Shown here: piece by piece, positions 46,190 through 58,730 of the stretch
Layout of the letters: every line of letters begins with the position of its first letter
Numbering within the stretch: position 1 is the first letter of the stretch
The notes under the pieces: generated by a model
Told to the model about the DNA's origin: nothing
Seen by the model: the letters and a program-made list of their open reading frames with translations, nothing else
Databases searched by the model: none
Made by a program: the position numbers and the translations under genes
NCBI GenBank assembly: GCA_001972305.1
Contig: BDDD01000910.1
Span: 554,192-618,191 of the forward strand
DNA: 64,000 bases
From: Cephalotus follicularis
Taxonomy: Eukaryota; Streptophyta; Magnoliopsida; Oxalidales; Cephalotaceae
Direction: 5' to 3'

Positions 46190-49100
46190 CAATAATCAAC
46201 GTGATAATGAGATAACACAACTTAACACCGGGTCTCATAACAAATCGGAGACCAGTCATGTCAACTCCTGCCCTCACAGGGATACGTTGAGTAGAAGCCT
46301 CTGAGCCCATTTGGGGCATGGGCTCCATCCCTAAAAATATGCTTATGAAGATGAGGTATCATTTAAGTATTTAAAGTAGACAGGCCCTAGTCATTTTGTT
46401 AGGAAAATCGCACACATGCAGATATATATCGATCAGTAATAAAGCTGTAAAGAACATAAGATTTTACGTAAAAAAACCCAATATGGGAAAAAAATAAGGG
46501 AGTGATCATAATTCCACTATGAATACTGCTTAACCTTCAGCCGTGTATACAATTACATATATATAGACAAAACCTAATAACTAAAAGTACTAATATACTT
46601 CTCGCATAATAAAAAAATTCGGCTCGGGGACACACGTATCCAACACATCTCAACACTTGTCCTTACGGACGACATAGAATGAAATATTATGTGCGCAACC
46701 CTAAAGATAATAATCGAATTTAGGGTCAAAATGAAACGCCTCACGATAAATTTGAGATTAATACCTCATGTAATGTCAAATATTAGAATAATATGTTTTT
46801 TTTAATCAAAATTAATGTGTGAGAATTGTCGAGCAAAATAAGAAGAAAACAAAAGTCTGTCAAAGAAAACTCCTATTAAGATATTTTTTTCTTCATTCTG
46901 TTACAAATTTTATTCCCATTCGTATAGTATGTATATCCTCACTCTCCCTATCGTATTTCCCACCTCACTCTCTCTCTTCACTCTTGAATATGTGTTGGTT
47001 CATAAATATGTCTTCAATAGGCAAGTCGTCATTATTTAAAAGAAGAAATGAAAAGGGTCAGGAAAAAGAGAAAAAAGTTTAGATGCTCCTATATCAAGAT
47101 TAAATGAATATATATATAATTTAATAAATCATCTATATTCAACGTGTAGAGAGAGGTCTTACATGTAGGAGTTATACAATCACTATTATTATACAATCAC
47201 CGTTATAAATACAAAAAGTTATCTTAGAATATTTTAGAGACTGCCCTAAACTACAAGTAAAGCTCATAGTCTCAACTCTTTCAATTAATTATAATTCTAG
47301 TATTACTTTTTTTTTTTACTCATATGACATTTAAAGTGGTTTATATTTGTTATATTAAAGCATAGGTATTCTGTTTAGCAAACCAACTTAAGATATGTCA
47401 ACATTCAGTGGAGATATGATTTTTTTTGAAATGGGATTATATGAACAGATTGAAGAGTAACGATTATGACTAAATTGAGATAAGAGACTGCATTGTTATG
47501 AGCATCGTGATTAAAGATGAACGATTATGATTTTATTAAGATCAGAGACTATATTGTTGTAACTAACGTGATTGAAAGGGATTAGCTATTGCTCGATTAA
47601 GATAAAATGCTACATATTGGTCTTGATTAGAAAAAAAGGTTGAGATCTGGATTCAACTCATTTTCAGTGAAAGCGTCACTGGTCATTGGCTCAGTGCAAA
47701 TTTCAAATGGTTGAAGATAAATTTTGAACGATTGAAATCAAGTCACTAGTAAAGAGTGAGTGCCAAAAAAATAATTCAACAATTTAAAGTTTATCTCAAA
47801 TCGCTTAAAGTTTGCACTAGGTGACGGAAAGAGGGGGCCTTGTCCCCCAATGGTTTTTTTTTTAATTATTATATATGAAAAATTAGAAAAAAAATTTATA
47901 TGGGAAAATTTTTTCTTAAGCCACCTTAATTATTCAAAATTTTTGTTTTGATTCTCTCGCATTTCTATAACTGGATCCGTCCCTAAGCCGATGCCCAATA
48001 ATGCCTTGACTGGAGACAAACCGGATCCTTGAGATCTAACTCTATACGTGTAAAGACTTTGAAGTCTAAACTTAAAAAACATGCTTTTTAAAGAGGAAGA
48101 GCCACCATTTGTAAAGAACAATAACATATATAAAAGTGTACTATCCGTGTTGAAATATGTAGGAAATGGTGGTACAAAAAAGTTGGAGATGATCAAAGAT
48201 AAGATGGTTTAGTTGTACTGGAAGTAGAGCAAAGAAGAGACACATGGATTGAGCAGCCATATACGGAGGAGCCCAATCATCTTCCTGGTGTTCATTGATC
48301 CATGCATAACAGGCAGCTCGATATCAGCAATTCAATTTGTTTATTTTCTATTTAGTTCTTTCTTTTAATAGTATTGAGTTTTTTAACACTTTTATTAATA
48401 TTGTTGTATTTCTTTCGTTCACGAAGAAACATCATAACCCATTAATGACTTTATAATTTAAATATATTTTATGTTGAGTTGAAACAATATTAAAAGGAAA
48501 ATAAATTGTTTGGATTAATAATATATATTATAGGCTAGCTTGTGTCGTTTTTGGATGGTACTGATCTGTGACTGCATATTTAAATTTAGCAGAGATGATG
48601 GAATCCTTTCCTCTTTCTTTCTGTGTTGTGTGTTAACCTCTCAGTAGTACAGGCGTGCTTGCCTAAGCTTTCTCATTTATGTGTGGTGTCTTCCTATGTA
48701 GGCCCCATTGGTCAGTAAATTTCAGTAACTAATACCCTCTTCTCTTTTTAAAACAAAAGTTTATTTTTTATTTTTTTAAAAAAAAATTTAACAATAAGAT
48801 ACATATATAGTCTTAAATCAACACTCCCTCTTGGTCATCACTACAAGTTTGAAAACTTTTTTATCCAATTTTTGAAGTGTGAGGTATCATATATTTTGAT
48901 CACGATTAAGATCTATAATATAAGCACAAAATGATTGAGGTTTCGATTGGTTATTTGGTTATAAAAAAAAAATATTCATTCATTTTGCTATATGTGATCT
49001 TAACAAATAAAGATCATATAATAAATATTCATTAATTTTACTTGGTTATAAAAAAAAACTAATAATCATTAATTATTTTTATTATCTTGATAATTTTATT

Positions 49101-51500
49101 GAAATTATGCTTTACGTATGGATGACGGTATTTTCAAGATAAAAAGTGAGGCACCGTTCATTATGAACAACACATGAATAATATTACATTGTTCACCACT
49201 TTTGGTGACCGAACAATTGATTACGGTTAGTAATCTATTAAAAATAAATAACTATAACAAATGACATTAGGACAATCCCCAACAACCTGTATACAATTGG
49301 GGTATATGAATGGTTGCCATAAACAGTTGAGATTAACGGGAATGTTGACAGAGAGGTTAGGCAAGGACTAGGCATTGATCTGCACGCATTTATGAGATGT
49401 AAGTCTGGTTGTCCTTAATGCTTACGTTTTTAACAGTGAAGAGTGAACTAATACTGAGAGAGAGAGAGTCACAGGGAGATGAGACCCCTACCTATATGAG
49501 TTGCCAACCCCCATGCATGCACATACGCGCTCCCTATGTGAGTACCCAAACCCCATGCATACACATACGCGCTTTTAGCATGAGAGCATATCAATGGATA
49601 ATGATGATATGCTACTGTCATATGTGTGTTAATGCATAGGGTCAAAACAGTTTTGTAAGTTATAAAACACTGAATGTTAGTGCAAATTGTCATATGCTTT
49701 AACAGTTTTGGGGGGTCTAAATGAGAACAAAGAGGGACCAAGATCACATTCCCATGCAATATCTTGATGCAGATATGGTTTAATTAATGCCAAATCAACA
49801 AGATAGTGATTGAATGGAACATTTCTAAAAAAATGTACCTTTTAGAGAAGATAAATACTAAGCTACAGTGAATGTTGCGCTGCAAAATGTTAATTATGAT
49901 TAAAAAAAAATGCTTTTGCAACTTTCTGCATCATATCAAAGTTCTTGGTCTTAAATGTGCCAATTTGTTTTGGCGGGTGATAAATGGTGGTGTTAAACAT
50001 GTCAGCTTAAACACATCTTGTTTATAAATCAATGAATAACACGATGACCTCATTGTTTTATATATGTAACATATTTATTAAACGAATCATTTTGATTAAT
50101 TAGTTAATCAACCGAACCGTATAACTCAAATATAAAACGGACACTTTGGATTAACATACCCACTTAATGACCTAAATCACTCTATATGTCTAAGTCAATT
50201 CAACCCTAATTTATTGTTTTCCATGTTGAGTGTGCGTGACATGATTCATATATATTGACCCTCCTTCGCCATTTGGTTATAGGAACTGGTCTTTGAACTA
50301 AACGTGATTCCAATCAACTACCTAAAAACATTCTATTATTTGAACTTGACCTTAGAGGCCCCTATAAAAAAAAAAAAGTGACAAAATAGCCTTTGACCTA
50401 TAATCATTCTCATTGTTTAGAAATTTTTCGCAATAGCTATCAGACTTATAACATATTTTGCTTAATTATGATGTTTTATCTATATGAATAATACACATCA
50501 AAATTTAAATTAATTTAATATCTCTAATATTTTCATCTAACATCACGATACTGTTATTTCTGTTTGCATGTGGTTATATCTGCCAATTGTGCACCTGTCT
50601 TATCAAACACTCACAATTTACTAGCCTTTTTTTTTCCGATATTTTTAATTTATTGAGGAAAACAATCATTGTGCTAATCAGTTAAAATTTGGGTATCGAA
50701 TTTTGAACAGATTTCTGAAATGATAGTCGATAGCGAGAGCATCTACTTTCGACGTGATATCGCAAATGATCGTAATTAAGGTATTAATATTTAAAATTAA
50801 ATAATACTAATAATATTTTAAAATATCATTAATGATATTTTATCATCTCATCCGTAACGATATCACAGTCGTTATTAGTTTCATTATTCCATATTGAATT
50901 TTACTAAATGTCTTGAATTTTTTACAATATTTTTATTTTAATGACATGTTTAATAAATGACATATGCGTGTCATATATTAAGTAGTGTCACACTATTCAA
51001 AAAAAGAAAATTATAAAAAGATTTTATGATATAGTCGTGGACTCATTCTTCAACGGACAAACGATATGGTCTCCTCTCACTGTTTGGGAGTTTATGGGTT
51101 TCATGTTCTATTTTACTCCCTGAAAGGTTTTGAATAAGATGATCTTTTTCATTTTTTATTTTTATTTTTTTATATCAAAAAAATAATAAAAATGGGAGGT
51201 GTTAATTATACTTTTTTATGTAATATTATTAATAGAGACCCTACCACTTGTATTTTAAAGCAATAGAAAGAATAAATTTTGTGAGATTGTCCGGGCTCCT
51301 AAAAAGCACATTTTGGGTTTACATATGACACTACCTACAGTCCTAATATATATATGTAGATTAATTAGGTTGAGTAATGGTTTAATGGAGCGTGAGAAGC
51401 ACGCACTTAGACAGCAAGTGGGACTGACTAGTCTGATGCTTGGTAAAAAGACTTATAAGAGAGAGAGAGAGAGATCTTCTGCTTGAGAATCAAAATTTAC
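46190..51500. other. Intergenic region, no gene recognised
   Basis: AT-rich DNA with short random frames only. Features seen: a two-unit 42-bp tandem repeat at 49490-49573 (CCATGCAT..ACATACGCGCT), a GA run at 49457-49468 and long oligo(A/T) stretches. Positions 48200-48320 are less AT-rich but contain no recognisable frame or RNA gene. The right end leads into the WOX3-like promoter. Confidence 0.5.
49490..49573. repeat. 42-bp tandem duplication with CATGCAT (RY-type) motifs
   Basis: Two units containing CCCCATGCAT(G/A)CACATACGC and GCT start 42 bp apart (49509 and 49551). Each contains CATGCAT, the core of the RY element bound by B3 factors in seed genes. No gene is close by. Confidence 0.8.
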
Positions 51501-51714
51501 TATTTAGCTTTATCGCCGACCAAACGATAAAGGAATTAATAGACAACGTACCACTATTGAGTATTGTCTCTATATATTTCATTCTCTTTGAATAACCAAT
51601 TGACCATCACATTAATAATAGAGTAACAACGACATAATCATTCAAGCAACTCCATTACTCCAATTTTCTCTCATTCATTCATTCACTCACTCACTCTTCT
51701 CTCATTCCAGATTC

Positions 51715-51739
51715 TCTCTCTCTCTCTCTCTCTCTCTCC
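51715..51739. repeat. (TC)n tract in the WOX3-like 5' leader region
   Basis: An almost pure TC run of about 12 units about 290 bases before the WOX3-like ATG, within a broadly CT-rich leader (51650-51960). Such tracts are common in plant 5' leaders and GAGA-binding sites. Confidence 0.85.
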
Positions 51740-52025
51740 CTGCATGAGACTGAACCATACACTTGAATGCCCTTCTCATGGAAACATCAGCATGACAACC
51801 CTATACGTGTACCTCTCCCACTCCATTTAAAACTCTCTCTGTTTATCTTTCTCTCTCTCCATTCTTTTTGTCTCTCTTCTTCTCTCTTTCTTTATTGCTT
51901 GCTACTTGTCTATATACTCCTTTATTTTTATATATATCCTTCATATTGAATCCTCACCAAAGAGAGTGCAACAACAAAACCAAACACTACAAAATATCAT
52001 CATTGTGTAGTAACATTATCAATAT

Positions 52026-53379
52026 ATGTCTCCTGCAGTTTCTTCAAGGTGGTGTCCAACACCAGAACAACTAATGATCCTAGAAGAAATGTATAGGAGT
52101 GGGATTAGAACCCCAAATGCTTCTCAAATTCAACAAATCACTGCTCACCTCTCTTACTATGGTAGAATCGAAGGCAAGAATGTCTTTTATTGGTTCCAAA
52201 ACCACAAGGCAAGGGACAGGCAGAAGCTTAGAAGGAAGCTACTACAGGAACAACAGCAACTACATTATCATCAGTTTCAACAGCATCAACCCAATCTTCA
52301 CCTCCAGCTTCAATATTTTGAGTCTCCCGCTTCTCCTTTTCAACACCTTTCTTACTATAACTCACCCAGTTTGCTTCCTCAGGTATTCTTAGTTACCTAA
52401 TGTCCTATATGTTACTAATGTTTTCTATGACCCAGTTTCTTTACATGTAAATAGAGGATCTAAGTTCAAATCCTCACGAAATTTTTTTGGGTCACGTAGA
52501 TACAGTTTATGATAGTTCGTAATATTTTATATGAAATGAGTTTTTATTATTGATTTGTGTTTATATGAGCCGTGTATATCTAAGGATCAAATTAAATGAA
52601 CAAATAGTAATGTTTTCTATGAGATAATTCCGGTTAAAGAAGCACGAATAAAAAAAAAAGGAGACAATATCAAGTGCATTTGTTGTTTCAAATCCAGTTA
52701 TATTACTTCTAGTTGCCAAAAGACCCAGTCATTTTAAGGTTAAAAAAGTCTATGACAATATTCACTATTATACATTGGGGGTGGCAAAAGTAGTATAACG
52801 GTTTGGTTTATTGGTATCAACTTTCATGCTTTACCATAGTAAGCTTACTTTTTTCAAAAGCACTGTCTCCCAAAAGTAGATAAATACAAAAGATACATGG
52901 GAGGATATATACAGTAAAATCTCTCTTGTGTCCCTTCACTAGTTGACCTCTTTTTGAGTGCTTTTGTCTAGTTTTTTGTAATGGGACGTTTCTGTTGACT
53001 CCCAAACAAGCAAAAAACACACAAAGAGCAACTCATGTTTTTGTCATCAATTATTTGCTTATTATTATTGTCAATTTGACTAATTATTAGAATTTGTTTT
53101 TGCACGAAAGCGATTGACTGATTATGTTGTTGGAATATATAGGGAGTAGTACTACATGAGGGTGCACCAAGGCAAATGATGAACTACACGTGGAAGGTGG
53201 ATTACCCAGAGAAGGTTGATATAGAGAAGTCGATGATGAGATCGTACGACAGTGATTGGATCATGATGGTAGACATGGGCCCACCTTCTCCATGCCTCAC
53301 TAGACCAGCTCTTGAAACACTTGAACTCTTCCCCATCAAAGCAACCAATCTCAAGGAAGAGTGTAACAACAGATCCTAA
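52026..53379 (+). CDS. WOX3: WUSCHEL-related homeobox transcription factor, WOX3 (PRESSED FLOWER) type
   Basis: Two exons, 52026-52382 and 53143-53379, joined at CAG/GGA in phase 0, encode 197 aa. Residues 1-7 (MSPAVSS) precede a plant WOX homeodomain ([20 protein letters not shown], then [40 protein letters not shown]) ending near residue 70. The middle part is glutamine/histidine-rich. The C-terminal half has [13 protein letters not shown] and the WUS-box TLELFPI at about residues 178-184, needed for TOPLESS-type repression. The MSP start, homeodomain wording, DMGP motif and exon structure match PRS/WOX3, which promotes lateral-organ margin growth, rather than WUS, WOX1, WOX4 or WOX5. The start is the first ATG directly before SSRWCP. 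The gene looks complete and intact. Confidence 0.95.
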
Positions 53380-56077
53380 AGTCTTTCTTTGTACAACTGA
53401 AACCCTAGTTAGTGCATGGTGTTGTTTCTCTCTAGATTGCTACCAAGTTTGTTGTTTGTTTGTTATGGTTTATATATAACTCTGCTTTGTGTAGGCTAGC
53501 TAGCTAGCTTCTAATTTAGCTAGAGTCTAAACAGAGAAAGATCTTGATTGTCTAGTGAGTAATGAGGTAATGGTACCCATCTATATATTACCTATTAATT
53601 TGCACTGTTATATTTCTAAATAAGAATCAGAAAGTATGTTTTGTTTTCTAGTGATTTGATTCTTCATTTTTGTCTCTATAGGGCATCTTAAAGCTGCCAT
53701 TTTTGCACACCAGTACAGTTGAGAGACATGGAGTCACGTAACAATCAAGCCTTTTTAACGTCTTGAACCTTTCAAAGGGAAAGTCAATGAATGCGCAATA
53801 TTAAAAATACTATTATCCAACATGAACATCAAAATCCCCAATATCTAAAATATGGAAGATGAAAGTTGATTATTAACCACAAGATGCATGCTAGTCAATG
53901 GTCATTGCATGGAAACGAGATGTATACTTTAAGAAAATGGCTGACTAGTCTGTAATTAGAGTATTTACGGTTTGATTTTGTTCGATTTTGTAGAAATTTT
54001 AAATTGATTAAGAGAATTTAGGTTTGAAAATTTGGCAAATCGAACCTAGATCCAAACGTGTAGAAAATACAACAAAAACAACTTAAAACTTTGGTTTGAA
54101 TCAGTTCAGTTTTTTGTTTTTTTTCATTTACTATTATTAGTATTTGTCTTTTACAAATTAAAATTTAATTATGTTGCTATTATACAATATCATTATCTTA
54201 CATCAATAAAAGAATATTATTTTTCAATATAAAAAATATATTGAACAAAATATAAATATATTATTTTTAAAATAATTATAATTGTAAGATTCTTTGGAGA
54301 CATATATAGTTTTTTTAACATATTAATATATAATATAGATTTTTGGCTGTTCAGTTTTTTATAATGTAAAAACTTTAATGGGATTGAAAAAATTTTAAAC
54401 TGAAAATTTCGGTACGAAATTTTTTTTACATCGAAACCGAACTGAAAAGGTAAAAAAAAAAATCAAACAAAACCGAACCGAATTAATGAATTTGTTTTGA
54501 TTTATTGGTTTTGTCTGTTTTTAACACCCTGGCCTATCTCTAATGATAACCTCTTCACCATCACATAGTCATGGAATGTTTAATCAATGGGAACTTGCAT
54601 TGTCATAATGTAAAACTACTCGTTCCATGGAATATTCCAGTTATCAAAGAACATTAATTAACTCGACCCCAATATAGCATAGCATGACGAGGGCACATAT
54701 ATACTATATTCATAGGCAATGTCATTAATTAAATAATATCGTTTTGCACATGAAGAAACATCTACAACATTAATTAATGGTAAAAATTATAGTGTATCAT
54801 ATGTATTGGTACATCTATCATTCATTTATTGTGATCTGAGTAATATGATAGAACCCGTATAAGACTGATTCACGAATTTTTTTTAGTAATACCATATCAT
54901 GAATATAATCACTGAATGAAATTCCAAAACACCCCAAGTATATATCCTTTAATTTCTAAGTGAAGGCATTTAATTAATGTACGGCAATGGGACCACTACA
55001 ATCTATTATTAATTACCAAATCTGAAAACAAATTAAATACGTATTGAATCAATGAAGATATATATATATAGTGCAGGCAACAACACTGGTAATAATGGTG
55101 TCATCTAAAATTTTATCAGTAATGTTGCCCACAACAAGTAATGATAAAAGTATACTAAGTTGATGATTGTACCTTCAAATGATTCCTTAGAACTTTAGAT
55201 GATTTTACCCTTAATCAATATTGGTTTGCATATAGTCCTATGGGACTGGCAAAACTGTCACATCATTCACAAACTCATTAATCAATAAGTCATATATAGA
55301 TCCAATTCCTTGTAGTCATATGGGTTGATGTGTGGACCAACTCAAATGAAAATAAACGTATTAAAGGAAGCCGCATTTGGAAAGTCACTAGAGTTATAAA
55401 TGATGTGGACCATTTAATTTGTTGCATGAATTTAATTGTCACCATAAAGATTTATAGGTTTTTTTTTTTAATGATAAAATTAAGATCCATATAGAAGACG
55501 ACTACAGTCATGATCCATACATAGTTCAAGGCTTGATAATGTATGCAAGGTTATGACTCGACTCGGGAGTCCACTGCGTAAGCAGGAATTGATGTACCAA
55601 AGATTTTTAAGTATATATGATTTATTGTATGGTATATAGACACACTCAATAATAAAAGGATACATCATTAATTTAAATGATTATTATTTTTAAAATTAAT
55701 AATATACATTTATACTATTAAAAATGTTCACGTATCACGTGATGAACTATATCTATCTAAGATATTTTCTTAACGTGCAATACTGGACATTACGGTTAAC
55801 AAATTTTTTTTATTTATGATCTCAATATTATTTATAAACATTTCACTATTTTTATTTTTATTAGATGTGAGATTCAATCTCATGAGTACGTGAACTCTCT
55901 TTTATACCACTATATTTGGTAGTGCGAGTGATCTTATTGGATATTATACTTAGAAACACGACCTTATTGTCCGGTCATGTTATTAAAACATATTGGTTAA
56001 ATTGGGATTTTCCTTTTGTGTGTGTGTGTTTTGAATGTATATATATAACTATTAATAAGTAGGAAAGCTAGAATCTT
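53380..56077. other. Intergenic region with a probable hAT-like MITE
   Basis: No gene recognised. Positions about 53955-54535 have arms of the type GGTTTGATTTTGTTCGATTT and, inverted, CGGTTCGGTTTTGTTTGATT, with outer ends TAGAGTATTTACGG and CAGGGTGTTAAAAAC. This is the plan of hAT-like MITEs (TAGGGGTGTNAA). The flanking bases do not form an obvious 8-bp duplication. The rest is AT-rich, with nothing coding. Confidence 0.45.
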
Positions 56078-56825
56078 TAGGGGTTGTTTGTTTACATAAT
56101 TTAGTATTAAAGCTGAATGTCGAATCAACATCTGAATATTTCTGAATAATTAATAGACAGTATCTAAATGCTGAATACTAAATAGTTAAGATCGTTTCAT
56201 AACTGAACTGTTTGAAAGATTTGAATATGTTTAATCTATCTTTTTAACCTTATAAACTGTTATGAATTGAATTATTTTATAAGAATGAAATCAATCACAA
56301 TTTCTTTAAGACATTAACATGCAAATAATCTCAATAGTATGTTGAATTAACAATTTTGAAATAATAATATAATTTTATTTCCATGTTGAGATTTTTTTTC
56401 TTTTTTTTCATTCCTACTTTGATAGTCAAATTGACAATAAAATCTGTTAAATAACACATGTAATCATCTATATAACAAATATAAGATTTTATGAAACATT
56501 ATAAGGTGTCTACTAGATTGTTGCAGAGATGAAGAAAACAAAAGAAGAAAGAAATTGCCGATACTGTAGAATTAAGAAGACAGAAGAAAAATATATAAAA
56601 AAAAGGGTAGAATCGGGTTTTTAAAAAAGGAATAAGGATAATTTTGTCTAAAAACTATATTAAGATGTTATCTGACATAATAAGAGAAAGAATGAAATCT
56701 TAACCAATAAGTTGTATTAAGATATATGAAGACTTAATTTTAATGAGTAAACAAATACTCTTATTGGATCAAAATCGGGTCCATTCAGATTAAAATGTCC
56801 AATAAGAATAAACAAACAGCCCCTA
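56078..56825. mobile_element. hAT-like MITE, 748 bp
   Basis: The left end TAGGGGTTGTTTGTTTAC and the right end AATAAACAAACAGCCCCTA are inverted repeats with one main mismatch. Inner parts share CTGAATG and AAGACTTAA-type words common in this MITE class. The flanks AGAATCTT and AGCCTGAT agree only in part, so the 8-bp duplication is decayed or the ends differ by a base or two. A PIF-type reading (ends GGGG, flank TA) is the alternative. There is no transposase. Confidence 0.65.
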
Positions 56826-56861
56826 AGCCTGATTTTGGTACACTTTCCAAATAATTGCTTA

Positions 56862-58682
56862 ATTTAATTAGGGTAAAATACAAAAAACTCCCTGACATTA
56901 TAACGCGGTAATACATAATTTCATAAATAACAAATGCCCCCCTTAAAGTTGATAAACCTGTATAAAATAACCTCCTCTGTTAAACAGATGTTAAAAAACA
57001 TTTGTTTAACAGTTAAACAGACGTTAAAAAACATTAGTTTAACCTATGTAAAAAGTCAATTTTACCCATAAACCTTATCATAAAAATTAGTCAATTAAAT
57101 AAAATGGTAGAGAAGAAAAAACTGCCCTAAGTAGCTCTGTCATGGACTAGCCCTAATACACTGAAATCAAATTCATATCAAAATTCATATGAAATCAAAT
57201 AAAATGTCAGAGAAGAAAAAACGGCCCTAAGCAGCTTTGCGGGCTTCTCTCAACTGAATTGAAACTGTCCAAGAGATGCATGTACTGACATCTTAGTTGA
57301 AGTCATTTCTACGATCAGAGAATCCAAGGATGTGGTGAGTAGCTATGTTGCCCTTGCTTTCCAGCTTGCTTACTCCGAGTGAGAAAAAAGAGCAGGTAGC
57401 CTATCCGGACCTGGAAAGAGAGCCACTCTTTGATTACCAACAAGAGAGGGGTTTCTGACTGGCACCACTAAATAGGCGAGGCCTAAGATTCCCAGTGGAA
57501 AAGAAGAGTTAGAAGGGAAGAGAAACCATAACGAATATGGATCTGAATTCTATAGTTAATCTATGTCTCACATTGGCATATAACCTCTACTCCAGTTTCC
57601 GAAAGGCTCATGAAGGGAATCTATGTGCAGAGAAATATTTTGTTGTTAATAGAACCAAACCAAAGTCGTAAGCGTGGCATGCCACACCTGTCTTGGTTGA
57701 TACTTCACCTGGTTTGGTTGTCAACCTCGTACTTGGTCTTTGATAAGAAATGACAACTATATCATCATTAAGTTCAGTAGCAGAAACTAGGCAGGTCAAC
57801 CCTTTTCGCAAGCAGATGTAATGGCAGAGAAGAAAAAGCAGCGGCGCGCAGCTCTGTCATGGACTAGCCCTAAGCAGCTCCCAGAGTCACTCATACACTG
57901 AAATCAAATAAAATGGCAGAGATGAAAAAATAGCAGTGCAACTTCGACGGTGACGAAGGTACACTACCCTTCAAAACCCTTCTCAAACCAGACTCCTTCA
58001 TCCTCGAAACCCTAAATAGCTCCTCTCTACCACAATTGTCGCCTCTGCTTCCAAATCCCTAACCCTCTCCAACCCCCTGCTTAGCAGCCTGCAAGCCCAA
58101 TCCACAAATGCCTAACACCAATTTTTGACATCATGGATGACATCAGCCCTAGACACTGGGTCTAGTCTTTGGGATGGAGTGGACTTCGCTCCGACAGACT
58201 CAACTCCGGTCTAATAGTAGAAAGCAATCTGCAAAAGATTCAAAGCATTCTCCTTTGCATGCAGGTGGCGTACTCACTCATAACGAGAGAAAGTGCGCTC
58301 AAGGTCGAATGCTGCCGCTGATAGATCCCACCCTTCATCAATCCGGTATTGTTCTTCTCAATGGCAGCTACAAGAGGGAACTAGACAATCTCATCAAAAA
58401 AATGAGAACTCTCAAAGGCATGAAAGAGCGAAGGCGCACTCTTGCACGATCGTTGTACTATTCTACTGAATCAAGAGAGGGAAAGAGGGCTTTGACCCTT
58501 TCTTTGTGGTGAAAATTCGTTTGAGGGAGGCGAGGGTATTTTAGGAATATCAAAAAAATTTTGACAAAAATCGTTAAAGAGTTAACGTAATTTTGGACAT
58601 TTGTTATTTATGAAGTTAGAGGGGGTTATGTGTTACCGCGTTATAATGTCAGGGGTTTTTTTGTATTTTACCCATTTAATTA
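56862..58682. mobile_element. Mutator-like element (MULE), 1803 bp, with 9-bp target duplication and non-transposon cargo
   Basis: The element runs 56871-58673. Its terminal inverted repeats of at least 65 bp start GGGTAAAATACAAAAAA and contain CTGACATTATAACGCGGTAA on both sides. They are nearly identical apart from a short insertion on the right. The exact 9-bp duplication ATTTAATTA lies at 56862-56870 and 58674-58682, as expected for Mutator. No transposase is present. The interior (57100-58512) is markedly less AT-rich than the flanks. It has four copies of an AAAATGGCAGAGAAGAAAAA block (57100, 57202, 57825, 57912) and frames with protein-like stretches such as FDGDEGTLPFKTLLKPDSFI (from about 57942). 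It thus resembles a Pack-MULE carrying captured host sequence. The source of the cargo was not recognised. Confidence 0.88.
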
Positions 58683-58730
58683 TTACTATCAACTAGAAAA
58701 CATGTGTAATGATTTTATAATAAAACCATT

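Noticed and set aside
48200-48330. Possible microRNA precursor in a less AT-rich patch
   Set aside because: I could not find a convincing long hairpin or a known mature miRNA sequence by eye.
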